Assembly (NCBI GenBank): GCA_036278935.1
Contig: DASUKA010000127.1
Coordinates: forward strand, 1 to 19,953
DNA from: DASSNR01 sp036278935
GTDB lineage: Bacteria > Gemmatimonadota > Gemmatimonadetes > Gemmatimonadales > Gemmatimonadaceae
Direction: 5' to 3'
DNA length: 19,953 nt
How positions within the stretch are numbered: the first letter of the stretch is position 1; each line of letters begins with the position of its first letter. A program made the position numbers and the translations under genes. Of this stretch, positions 1 through 7,296 are shown piece by piece. The notes under the pieces are model-generated. The model was not told the origin of the DNA. It was given only the letters and a program-made list of their open reading frames with translations, and did no database searches.

Positions 1-594
1 GTTCGCGTCGACGAACAGCTCCGTCTCGGGCCCGATCGCCTCGCGCGCCGCGCGCACGCGCGCCACGTCCTGCTCCGGGTGGCGCCCGATCTTCATCTTC
101 ACGCTCGTGATCCCGCTCTGCACCCAGCCACTGAGCTGCTCTTGCAGGCGCTCCACGGAGTACGAGGTGAAGCCACCGCTGCCGTACACGCGCACGCTCT
201 CGCGCGCGGCGCCGAGCAGCGTGACGAGCGGGACCTCGAGCAGCCGCGCCTTGAGATCCCAGAGCGCCACATCCACCGCCGCGAGAGCGGAGGACACGAT
301 GCCGGGACGGCCGAGATTGCGGATGGCATGCACCATCGCATCCCATGCGCCGGGCGTGTCCATGGCATCGCGTCCGCGCACCACGCCCGCGAGCAGATGC
401 GCGATGAGCGTGGCCGCCGCGCGCGCCGTGTAGCTGTACCCCAGTCCATGCGTGCCGCCGGCATGCGCCAGCACCACGACGATGGTGGTGGAGTCCCACG
501 CCAGCGTGCCGTCCGATTCGGGCGCGTCCGTCGGCACGGTGTACGCCGAGACGTCCAGGCGCTCGATACTGGGCGCACGACTTCTGAACGTCAT
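1..594 (-). CDS. Enolase-superfamily enzyme (mandelate racemase / muconate lactonizing type), C-terminus outside window
   Basis: The reading frame is open from an ATG at 594 to the first base of the window, giving 198 residues; the C-terminal half lies outside. The N-terminal capping domain covers roughly residues 10-130, with the family-typical stretches VSSALAAVDVALWDLKAR (99-116) and VPLVTLLGA (121-129). The barrel begins after it. SVKMKIGR (164-171) holds the K-x-K pair (K166, K168) in which the second lysine is the usual catalytic base, and LFVDAN (193-198) ends with the first metal-binding aspartate (D196). Enzymes of this type abstract a proton alpha to a carboxylate with Mg2+ and act as sugar-acid dehydratases, racemases or cycloisomerases. 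The substrate cannot be read from this fragment. The gene lies 95 bp downstream of the debranching-enzyme gene on the same strand and may be co-transcribed with it. I see no clear Shine-Dalgarno sequence. Confidence 0.85.
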   Translation of the reverse strand, partial: MTFRSRAPSIERLDVSAYTVPTDAPESDGTLAWDSTTIVVVLAHAGGTHGLGYSYTARAAATLIAHLLAGVVRGRDAMDTPGAWDAMVHAIRNLGRPGIVSSALAAVDVALWDLKARLLEVPLVTLLGAARESVRVYGSGGFTSYSVERLQEQLSGWVQSGITSVKMKIGRHPEQDVARVRAAREAIGPETELFVDAN

Positions 595-689
595 CGCCGA
601 ACGGACGCGCGTCCGGGGCAGGGACATGGGGGCTCGATGTTCACGGTCGCACGCCATGCATCGCATGGATCGCGCCCGTCGTGCACTTC

Positions 690-2978
690 TCACGCGACTG
701 CGTGGTGGCCAGCATGCGCTTGCTCGACTTCGATCTCCAGCTCCCCCTGCACGTCCAGCACCTGCACGCTCACGCCCTTGCCGCTGCGCTGGAACCGGAT
801 GGCCGCCCGCGCCTGTCCCACGCGCAGATGATGCAGTTCGATCCACTCCACGGAATGTGGGAGCATGGGGCGGACGATGCGCAGCCGGTGCTCGAACGCC
901 TCGGGCTCCAGCCCAAGCAACGCGGCCACCAGTAGCGGCGTGCTCCCCGCCGCCCAGGCCTGCGGGTGGCACGCCACCGGATAGTGCACCGGCATGCCGA
1001 AGCTTGACCGCGGGTATCCGGCAAAGAGCTCGGGCAGCCGCATGTGCCGGAAGTGCATGGCCGCGCCAATGATCCCGTTGGCAATGCGGCCGGCCGCGTC
1101 GTCGAAGCGGTGCTGATGAAAGCCGGTAGCGATGATGGCGTTGTCATGCGGCCAGACCGTGCCCAGGTGGTAGCCGATCGGGTTGTACCGCACCTCGTTG
1201 CAGGACAATGTGCGAATCCCCCACCCGCTGAACATGTCGTCCGCCATGAGGCGCTCCATCGTCGCGCGCGCCTTGTCGTCTTCCACGATGCCGGTCCAGA
1301 GCGCCTGGCCGGCGTTGGACGCGATGACGGCGACCGGCCGGTGATCCTGTTGCAGCGCCATGGCGAAGAAATTCCGGTCCGGCAGCCAGAAGTCCCGGTT
1401 GAACCGCGATCGCAGCGTCCCGGCCTCCTGCTCGAGCGCGCGCGCGCGGTTCGCATCCCCGATGCGGCGGAACAACTCCGCCATCAGCCGCTTGGCCAGG
1501 TAGACGTAGCCCTGCACCTCCGCGAGCGCGATGGGCGGGGTGGCGATGGAGCCATCCTCGTTCACGATCGCATCGCCGGAATCCTTCCACCCCTGATTCA
1601 CCAGTCCCTTCGATGAGGCGCTCTGGTAGTCGACGTATCCGTCCTGATCCGTGTCCCCGTCGTGCGCGACCCACTCCAGTGCGAGGTCGACGTGCGGGCG
1701 CAGCGCCGTGAAGAGCGAGAGATCGCCTGTCCACTGTGCGTAGCGTCCGAGCACGATCAGAAAGAGCGGCGTCGCGTCCACCGTGCCGTAGTACGGACTG
1801 TAGGGCAGGTCGCCCAAGCGGGTCAGCTCGTCGACGCGCAGCTCGTGCAGGATCTTGCCCGGCTGCTCATCGCGCCAGGCATTGGTCGTCTTCCCCTGGT
1901 AGCGGGCCAGCAGACGCAGCGTATGCGCGGCGATGTCCGGGTCGAACGCCAGCGTCTGGAGCGCCGTGATGAGGCTGTCACGCCCGAAGAGGGTGACGAA
2001 CCATGGGACCCCCGCGGCGAAAAACTCCTGGTCGTTGAGCGTGGTGCGCAGCATGTCAAGGTCCCGCAGCGATCGGTCGATCAGTCTGCGCAGCGGCACA
2101 CTCTCGGTATGCACCTGCGTGTGCGCAGCCATCCAATGGTGCGTGGACTGCTCGAGCGCCGCCGCGGTCGGTTTGGACGGCGTGGCGTGCGGGCGATGGC
2201 GCGGCGCGTCGCCTGGCGTGGACTCCGCGATCACCACCGAGACCTCGATGGCCATGTGCTGTTTGGAATCCAGCACGATGTCAAAGTACGCGGTGCTGTC
2301 GTCCGTGCGTTGCGGTGCGGGAGAGAAGTGCACCGTGAGCGATCGCGTGCGGTGATCGAGTCCGTCGTAGGCCAGGGTCAGGCGTCCCTGGGTCCAGGAG
2401 GGCGGGTGCAGCCGGCCGCGTTGCGCGTCCGCCATTCCGCGCACCGTGAAGATGTCATCGAAGCAGGAATGAAAGGTGAACGACACCGGGAATTCCACGT
2501 GTTCGAGTCCGTAGTTCTCGAACTCGATGCGCTCGTGCAGTGTGAGGGCGTCACCCTGAATCATGCGCTCCCATTGCACCCCGATGCTTTCCTTGGGGAG
2601 GAGCGGCCCGTTCTCCAGATGGACATCGGGATTGGTGAGCTCCAGCGTGGCCATGTAGTCGCGGGCGGCGGTGGACGCCAGCGCGTTCAACGTCGTTCCG
2701 GAGAGCAGCAACTGGTAGCCGTCGAGGAAGCGGCAGCCGTGATAATAGAGGCCGAACCCGTGGTGCTCCTGGCCCAGCGGCACATCGCCACCGGGTTGCG
2801 AGAGGAAGAACACGCCCTTGTTCTTGATGACGGTGGCCTGCGCGATTGACGACGTGATGGAGGCGGAGGCGTGCGAGAGCAGTCGGTGCTTGCGCGCGTC
2901 GTCGTCCTGGTGTGCGGTGTGTTGGTCCTCCGGTGTCTCGGCTGGTGCAGTGTGGGCAGCGGATCCTGATGTCGGCAT
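690..2978 (-). CDS. Amylo-alpha-1,6-glucosidase (glycogen debranching enzyme family)
   Basis: This is a 762-residue protein from the chosen ATG. An in-frame GTG at 3026 would add 16 Arg/Ala-rich residues; ATG 2978 is preferred because a GGAG lies about 9 nt upstream and family homology begins well inside. The N-terminal beta-rich domain of bacterial debranching enzymes spans about 48-255: FLSQPGGDVP, GFGLYYHGCRFLDGY and the TNPDV strand. The (alpha/alpha)6 catalytic domain spans about 295-700. It includes PWFVTLFGRDSLITALQ (325-341), GTVDATPLFLIVLGRY, GWKDSGDA (463-470, with the family's acidic residue), GWGIRTLS and GTVWPHDNAI (606-615). A DTDQDGYVDYQS loop (443-454) resembles the calcium-binding D-x-D-x-D-G motif and has counterparts in the family. 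The enzyme should hydrolyse alpha-1,6 branches or related alpha-glucosides in the cytoplasm; no signal peptide is seen. The exact substrate is not shown. Confidence 0.9.
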   Translation of the reverse strand: MPTSGSAAHTAPAETPEDQHTAHQDDDARKHRLLSHASASITSSIAQATVIKNKGVFFLSQPGGDVPLGQEHHGFGLYYHGCRFLDGYQLLLSGTTLNALASTAARDYMATLELTNPDVHLENGPLLPKESIGVQWERMIQGDALTLHERIEFENYGLEHVEFPVSFTFHSCFDDIFTVRGMADAQRGRLHPPSWTQGRLTLAYDGLDHRTRSLTVHFSPAPQRTDDSTAYFDIVLDSKQHMAIEVSVVIAESTPGDAPRHRPHATPSKPTAAALEQSTHHWMAAHTQVHTESVPLRRLIDRSLRDLDMLRTTLNDQEFFAAGVPWFVTLFGRDSLITALQTLAFDPDIAAHTLRLLARYQGKTTNAWRDEQPGKILHELRVDELTRLGDLPYSPYYGTVDATPLFLIVLGRYAQWTGDLSLFTALRPHVDLALEWVAHDGDTDQDGYVDYQSASSKGLVNQGWKDSGDAIVNEDGSIATPPIALAEVQGYVYLAKRLMAELFRRIGDANRARALEQEAGTLRSRFNRDFWLPDRNFFAMALQQDHRPVAVIASNAGQALWTGIVEDDKARATMERLMADDMFSGWGIRTLSCNEVRYNPIGYHLGTVWPHDNAIIATGFHQHRFDDAAGRIANGIIGAAMHFRHMRLPELFAGYPRSSFGMPVHYPVACHPQAWAAGSTPLLVAALLGLEPEAFEHRLRIVRPMLPHSVEWIELHHLRVGQARAAIRFQRSGKGVSVQVLDVQGELEIEVEQAHAGHHAVA

Positions 2979-3087
2979 GGCGCGCGCTCCGTCGCGTGCT
3001 CGCCGCGCGTCGGGGCTCTCACCCACGCGTGCGGCGCGCCCCGTACCGTGCGGTCAGTAGGCAATCGCCCATCACGTTGCACGGCGT

Positions 3088-3116
3088 ATGCCAGGCGTAC
3101 GCCTCATACCTGGCGT
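3088..3116. repeat. Inverted repeat at the end of the DedA gene, possible terminator
   Basis: Arms at 3088-3095 and 3109-3116 pair over eight positions (one of them G-T), and a perfect 12-bp palindrome AGGCGTACGCCT lies at 3093-3104, so two alternative hairpins are possible. The repeat touches the stop codon of the DedA gene. No T-run follows on the minus strand, so a role in termination is only a guess. The rest of the 137-bp gap between the DedA gene and the debranching-enzyme gene shows nothing else clear. Confidence 0.35.
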
Positions 3117-3727
3117 CACCGGGCGCCGTGCTTCACCGCGCGTCGCCGATGATGATGCCGCCAGAGGTAGACACCACCCACTGCAAGCAGAATCACCACA
3201 ACCGCGATCGTGATGCCGCGCAGGTAGTGCTTGACGGCGGACAGATGCTCGCCGAAGAGATAGCCCAGCGCACCGATGAGGACGGACCACGCCACGCCGC
3301 CAGCGGCATTGTAGAGCATGAACTGGCCGTACGGCATGCGCGCCGTGCCCGCGAGGACGGCCGCCCACGTACGGAGTAGCGCAATGAAGCGGCCGAAGAA
3401 GACCGTCTTGGGCCCGTAGCGATCGAAGAATCGATGCACGCGGTTGATCTTCCGTGTGCTGATGTGCAGCACGCGCCCGTAGCGATGGACGAACGGGAGA
3501 CCGCCCTTCCGTCCAATCCAGTAGCCGGCGTTGTCGCCGAGAATCGCACCCGCGGCCGCCAGGGCCACCACCAGGTAGATGTTCAGATCACCCACCGCGG
3601 CAAAGGCCGCTGCCGCAAGCAGCGCGGTCTCGCCGGGAAGTGGGATCCCGAGACTCTCGATCCCCACGATCACGAAGACGATCGCGTAGCCGTACGAGCT
3701 GACGAGATTCGTGATGAACTGTTCCAT
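3116..3727 (-). CDS. DedA family integral membrane protein (VTT/SNARE-associated domain)
   Basis: The protein has 203 residues, the usual DedA length. Family marks are ESLGIPLPGETALLAAA (24-40) with its acidic pair E24/E33, GDNAGYWIGRKGG (64-76) with D65, FFGRFIALLRTWAAVLAG (110-127) with the conserved G-R-F and following arginine, and a VAWSVLIGALGYLFG helix (145-159). Re-entrant and membrane-spanning hydrophobic segments follow the usual order, and a His/Arg-rich tail (190-203) should face the cytoplasm. DedA/VTT proteins act in the inner membrane; some flip undecaprenyl phosphate or phospholipids, others are linked to membrane potential and drug tolerance. The sequence does not tell which applies here. 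The gene stands alone, divergent from the dehydrogenase gene. Only a weak Shine-Dalgarno-like sequence precedes the ATG. A second, distant DedA-like gene lies at 13633-14301. Confidence 0.9.
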   Translation of the reverse strand: MEQFITNLVSSYGYAIVFVIVGIESLGIPLPGETALLAAAAFAAVGDLNIYLVVALAAAGAILGDNAGYWIGRKGGLPFVHRYGRVLHISTRKINRVHRFFDRYGPKTVFFGRFIALLRTWAAVLAGTARMPYGQFMLYNAAGGVAWSVLIGALGYLFGEHLSAVKHYLRGITIAVVVILLAVGGVYLWRHHHRRRAVKHGAR

Positions 3728-3821
3728 CGGATCGATTCCAGTGCCTCGCGCTCGGGACGGCGCTCAGGATCGCAGGGAAGCGCTGCCTGACGGGTTCGTA
3801 ATGCCGGAACCGTGCCGGGAG

Positions 3822-3859
3822 GAGTTCTGAGTTGTGAGGTATGGATTGTGAGTTGCGAG
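3822..3859. repeat. Degenerate 7-bp tandem repeat (GAGTTGT-like, five units)
   Basis: Units start every 7 bases: GAGTTCT (3822), GAGTTGT (3829), GAGGTAT (3836), GGATTGT (3843), GAGTTGC (3850), then GAG. The stretch is purine/T-rich and less GC-rich than its surroundings. It lies in the 203-bp divergent gap between the DedA and dehydrogenase genes, upstream of the latter's Shine-Dalgarno sequence. No function can be assigned from this window. Confidence 0.6.
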
Positions 3860-3930
3860 AGGGGGCGACTGAGGCGGGCGCGCGGTTATTGCACGGCGAC
3901 CGCAGGTGATAACGAGCAGGAGGCATTGTT

Positions 3931-4956
3931 GTGAACGGCGGAACAGAGGGAGAGGTGGTGGTGATCACCGGCGCATCGGCCGGATTGGGGCGCGCGATCG
4001 CGCGCGCGTTCGGGCAGCACGGTGCGCGTGTGGGGCTCATCGCGCGTGGCGGCGTGGGGATGGATGGACTGGACGGCGCGCGGCGCGACGTGGAGGCGGC
4101 GGGCGGTCAGGCGCTCGCGCTGCCGGCCGATGTGGCGGACGCGGATGCCGTGGAGCACGCGGCGGCCATGGTGGAGGAGCGGTTCGGGCCTATCGATGTC
4201 TGGGTGAACAACGCCATGGTCTCGGTCTTCTCTCCGGTCAAATCGATGACCGCCGACGAATATCGACGTGTGACGGAGGTGACCTACCTCGGCTACGTGC
4301 ACGGTACGCTGGCGGCGCTGCACCGCATGCTCCCGCGCGACCGCGGGGTGATCGTGCAGGTGGGCTCGGCGCTCGCCTATCGCAGTATCCCGCTGCAGTC
4401 CGCATACTGCGCGGCCAAGCACGCCATCCTCGGCTTCACGATGTCGCTGCGGTGCGAGCTGCTGCACGATCGCAGCCGCGTGCGGGTGACCATGGTGCAG
4501 ATGCCGGCGATGAACACGCCGCAGTTCGACTGGGTCAAGAGTCGTCTGCCCAACCAGCCGCAGCCCGTGCCGCCGATCTTCGAGCCGGAAGTGGCGGCCG
4601 ACGCGGTCGTGTGGTCCGCGCACCACGACGACGGACGTGAGTTGATGGTCGGCCTCTCCACCCTGGAGGCCGTCTATGGGAACCGGGTCATTCCAGGGGT
4701 GCTGGATCGCTACCTCGGCCGCACCGGCTACGCGTCGCAGCAAACGGCCGAGCGCGCGGACCCCGACCGGCCGAACAACCTGTGGAATCCGCTCCCTGGC
4801 GACCATGGGGCGCACGGGCGGTTCGGCGCGCGTTCACGCCGTTCGAGCGCGCAGCTCTGGGCCTCATTACACCGCGGCGGGCTCGCGCTGGCCGGCGCGG
4901 GACTGGCCGGCCTCGCGCTCGGCGCGCTGTCGGGTCGTGGTGCGGGGCGGAGGTAG
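3931..4956 (+). CDS. Short-chain dehydrogenase/reductase with C-terminal hydrophobic tail
   Basis: The gene starts at GTG 3931, behind an AGGAGG at 3918-3923 with 7 nt spacing, and encodes 341 residues. It has a Rossmann fold with the NAD(P)-binding TGASAGLG (13-20), then NNAM (93-96), catalytic S146 and the Y159-x-x-x-K163 pair (YCAAK). This is a classical SDR core of about 240 residues. The extra 100 residues contain a subfamily-typical block, VIPGVLDRYLGRTGY, NNLWNPLPGDHGAHGRF (253-298), and a likely membrane-anchoring glycine/alanine/leucine segment at about 317-334 before a basic end. It should oxidise or reduce an alcohol/carbonyl using NAD(P)(H); the substrate is unknown. It appears to be a single-gene unit, followed by a large palindrome. 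Confidence 0.88.
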   Translation: MNGGTEGEVVVITGASAGLGRAIARAFGQHGARVGLIARGGVGMDGLDGARRDVEAAGGQALALPADVADADAVEHAAAMVEERFGPIDVWVNNAMVSVFSPVKSMTADEYRRVTEVTYLGYVHGTLAALHRMLPRDRGVIVQVGSALAYRSIPLQSAYCAAKHAILGFTMSLRCELLHDRSRVRVTMVQMPAMNTPQFDWVKSRLPNQPQPVPPIFEPEVAADAVVWSAHHDDGRELMVGLSTLEAVYGNRVIPGVLDRYLGRTGYASQQTAERADPDRPNNLWNPLPGDHGAHGRFGARSRRSSAQLWASLHRGGLALAGAGLAGLALGALSGRGAGRR

Positions 4957-4989
4957 GCCGGCCTTTTTGTGTGGGTACCGCGCAAGGTT

Positions 4990-5041
4990 CACCACAGAGC
5001 CACAGAGGACACAGCTTTGTGTCCTCTGTGGCTCTGTGGTG
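4990..5041. repeat. Perfect palindromic repeat, 24-bp arms with 4-nt loop
   Basis: The left arm (4990-5013) and right arm (5018-5041) are exact reverse complements, with loop GCTT at 5014-5017. The arm core reads CCACAGAGCCACAGAGGACA. From memory, CCACAGAG-type sequences recur in intergenic regions of many unrelated high-GC bacteria, so this may be a REP-like dispersed element. It sits between the dehydrogenase and marR genes, where the transcript could also act as a terminator stem, but no T-run follows. Confidence 0.9.
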
Positions 5042-5087
5042 CACCCCGCAAGCAGGGAACGCCCTGGCGGACGCGCGAGGCCTCGGC

Positions 5088-5101
5088 TATATTTGCCAAA
5101 T
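5088..5101 (+). promoter_or_regulatory. Candidate marR promoter (-10) and operator, leaderless start
   Basis: TATATT at 5088-5093 fits a -10 element. Seven bases after its last base is 5100, the A of the marR ATG, so the transcript would be leaderless; no Shine-Dalgarno sequence is present. A 5-1-5 inverted repeat ATTTG-C-CAAAT (5091-5101) overlaps the -10 and the start codon and is a plausible site for MarR autoregulation. No convincing -35 is seen. Confidence 0.45.
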
Positions 5102-5588
5102 GCAACAGTTAGCTCGCGACATTACCAGTGCGCCGTCTGTCGAGCGGGCCGCGGAAGCGGTCATGGAGACGTCGATGCTCCTCACGCGCACCATCCGCGG
5201 CGAGGTGCGCCGCTACCGGCCGGCCCGGCTGTCCGTGTCGCAGTTCCGCGCGCTCGCCTTTCTGGATGCGCACCCGGATGCCTCGCTCTCGGAGGCGGCT
5301 GAGTATCTTGGGCTCACGCCGCCATCCGCCTCCAAGCTCATTGACGGCCTGGTGCGGCGAAAGCTCGCCACCCGGCGAGTCGCGCCCTCCGACCGCCGCC
5401 GCACGATGCTGCGCGTGACCGCGCGCGGCGCGGCCGGGCTCCGCGCCGCCTTCGCCGCTACACAGGGCCGGCTGGCGGATCGGCTGCGCGCACTCACGCC
5501 CTCCGAGCGCACGATGGTCATGCGCGCCATGGCGGTCCTGGCGCCGCTGTTCGCGCCGCCCGAGCCATCGTCCAGCCGACTGCCATGA
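5100..5588 (+). CDS. MarR family transcriptional regulator
   Basis: The protein has 162 residues, a normal MarR length. The winged helix-turn-helix lies at about 45-110: SQFRALAFLD, SLSEAAEYLGLTPPSASKLI (62-81, helix-turn-helix) and the wing VAPSDRRRTMLRVTARG (94-110) with the family's basic D-R-R-R tip. N- and C-terminal helices (10-35, 115-150) would form the dimer interface. The frame is open further upstream to 4782, but that part runs through the palindrome and the end of the dehydrogenase gene and has no MarR homology. ATG 5100 is therefore chosen, just after a -10-like TATATT. The stop overlaps the start of the exporter gene (ATGA), so the pair is translationally coupled. The regulator probably represses both genes until a phenolic or lipophilic ligand binds. 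Confidence 0.9.
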   Translation: MQQLARDITSAPSVERAAEAVMETSMLLTRTIRGEVRRYRPARLSVSQFRALAFLDAHPDASLSEAAEYLGLTPPSASKLIDGLVRRKLATRRVAPSDRRRTMLRVTARGAAGLRAAFAATQGRLADRLRALTPSERTMVMRAMAVLAPLFAPPEPSSSRLP

Positions 5589-7180
5589 GCACCAGTGCGG
5601 CGGCGCTGACGAGCACGCCGGAGGCGCGCGCGTGGATTCGCGAGCAGGAGGCACGCAAGTGGGTGATCGCCGGCACGGTGCTCACCGGCACCGTCATGGC
5701 CGTGCTCGATTCGAGCATCGTCAACGTCGCGCTCCCCGACATGAGTGGCACGCTCGGCGTCACGATCGATCAGATCACGTGGGTGGTCACGGGATACATC
5801 CTCGCCAACGTGATCATCATGCCGATCCTCGCGCTGCTGAGCTCGCGCTTCGGCCGCAAGCGCTTCTACATGGCGAGCGTCGTCGCCTTCACGGTCGCGT
5901 CGATGCTCTGCGGCATCTCCCGCAGCCTACCAGAGATCGTCGTCTGGCGCATCCTCCAGGGGCTGGGCGGCGGCGTGATGATCACCGTCGCGCAGGCCAT
6001 CCTGCGCGAGACCTTCCCCATAAGCGAACAGGGGATGGCCATGGGGATCTACGGCATGGGGGTGGTGCTGGCTCCGGCCATCGGCCCCACCCTCGGCGGA
6101 TGGCTCGTGGATCAGTACAGCTGGCCGTGGGTCTTCTACATCAACGTGCCCATCGGCGTGCTCAACATCCTGCTCGTGAGCAAGTTCATCGAAGACCCGC
6201 CCTATCTGATTCGCGAGAAGGGCAAGATCGATTTTCTCGGACTCGGGCTCATGACCATCGGCCTGGGCGCGCTGCAGCTGATGCTGGAGAAGGGGCAGGA
6301 GAAGAACTGGTTTCAGGCCTCGCTCATCATCTACCTCGCGGTGATTGCCGCGGCGGGGCTCATCTTCTTCATCTGGCGCGAGCTGACCACGGACCGCCCG
6401 GCGGTGGACCTGCGCATCCTCAAGAATGCCTCGTTCACCTCGGCCACGTCGCTGGGCGGCGTGCTCGGCGCGGGGTTGTACGGCAGCCTCTTTCTTCTGC
6501 CGCTCTTTTTGCAGAATCTGTTGGGCTACACCGCCATGCTTTCCGGGCTCGCGCTCATGCCGCGGAGCCTGGCCATGGCTGTCGTCATGCCCATTGGCGG
6601 GAGATTCTACAACAAGCTTGGCCCGCGCATCCTGGTGGGTATGGGGCTCGTCGTGAGCGCCTTCTCGTTCTGGGAGCTCTCCCGCCTGTCGAGCGCCGTG
6701 GGATTCTGGGACATCTTCTGGCCGCAGGTCTGGCAGGGCGTGGGCTTCAGCCTGATCTTCGTGGCGCTCAGCACGGCGGCGCTGGCCACGATTCCCAAGC
6801 CCAAGATGACGGCGGCCACAGGACTCTACAACGTGGTCCGGCAGGTGTTCGGGAGTGTGGGGATCGCGCTGGCGGCCACCGAGATCACGGGCGGCACGGC
6901 GCGCTATCACGATATCCTCTCCCAGCACATCACGATGTTCCAGGGCTCCACGCGGCAGTTCCTGCAACAGGCCACCGCGGCGATGATGCACGCCGGGGCC
7001 GACGCGTACACGGCCGCCCAGCGCGCGCTCGCGCTGCTCGATGGGAAGGTCACGCTTCAGGCGGCCGTGCTCGCTTACAACCATGTGTTCTGGTTGATCA
7101 CGCTCCTGTTCATCGTCGTTATCCCGCTCGTGTTCTTCCTGAGCGGTGGCGGCGAGGCCGGGGAGATCATGATGGATTGA
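5585..7180 (+). CDS. DHA2 family (EmrB/QacA-type) multidrug MFS exporter
   Basis: The protein has 531 residues and about fourteen hydrophobic helices, the DHA2 layout. Marks are MAVLDSSIVNVALPDM (38-53; motif D1 with D42), SSRFGRKRFYM (86-96; loop 2-3 motif A), RILQGLGGGVM (123-132) and the exporter motif C, GVVLAPAIGPTLGGWL (159-174). A large extracytoplasmic loop (about 435-495) precedes the last helix. It should expel hydrophobic drugs using the proton gradient across the inner membrane. No HlyD/EmrA adaptor or TolC gene lies beside it, so a tripartite pump would need partners elsewhere. Its ATG overlaps the marR stop by 4 bp, has no Shine-Dalgarno sequence of its own, and so depends on coupling. 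Confidence 0.93.
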   Translation: MSTSAAALTSTPEARAWIREQEARKWVIAGTVLTGTVMAVLDSSIVNVALPDMSGTLGVTIDQITWVVTGYILANVIIMPILALLSSRFGRKRFYMASVVAFTVASMLCGISRSLPEIVVWRILQGLGGGVMITVAQAILRETFPISEQGMAMGIYGMGVVLAPAIGPTLGGWLVDQYSWPWVFYINVPIGVLNILLVSKFIEDPPYLIREKGKIDFLGLGLMTIGLGALQLMLEKGQEKNWFQASLIIYLAVIAAAGLIFFIWRELTTDRPAVDLRILKNASFTSATSLGGVLGAGLYGSLFLLPLFLQNLLGYTAMLSGLALMPRSLAMAVVMPIGGRFYNKLGPRILVGMGLVVSAFSFWELSRLSSAVGFWDIFWPQVWQGVGFSLIFVALSTAALATIPKPKMTAATGLYNVVRQVFGSVGIALAATEITGGTARYHDILSQHITMFQGSTRQFLQQATAAMMHAGADAYTAAQRALALLDGKVTLQAAVLAYNHVFWLITLLFIVVIPLVFFLSGGGEAGEIMMD

Positions 7181-7232
7181 GGGCGGCGTCAGAGCGCCTT
7201 CGTACCACGCGGAGGGCAGAGGGCCGGATGCG

Positions 7233-7269
7233 AATGGGGAGGTGGGGCAGCTTCGCCCACCTCCCCATT
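7233..7269. terminator. Bidirectional terminator between convergent exporter and SusD genes
   Basis: A perfect 14-bp stem (7233-7246 with 7256-7269, arm core GGGGAGGTGGG) encloses a 9-nt loop. It lies midway between the stop codons of the plus-strand exporter gene and the minus-strand susD gene. T-runs are short on both sides, but the position and stem strength fit a shared terminator. Confidence 0.65.
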
Positions 7270-7296
7270 GATTTGCACCGGTGATGCGCTGTAGGC

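Noticed and set aside
1662..2849. 395-residue plus-strand frame antisense to the debranching enzyme
   Set aside because: It has no motif and is charged-residue rich; the opposite strand carries a full glycosidase.
4782..5099. Possible N-terminal extension of the MarR protein
   Set aside because: The added residues pass through the end of the dehydrogenase gene and the palindromic repeat, and no MarR protein carries such a region.
5632..7284. 550-residue plus-strand frame alongside the exporter gene
   Set aside because: It is a frame-shifted shadow of the DHA2 exporter: Arg/His/Gly-rich with no family pattern, while the other frame gives a full fourteen-helix protein.
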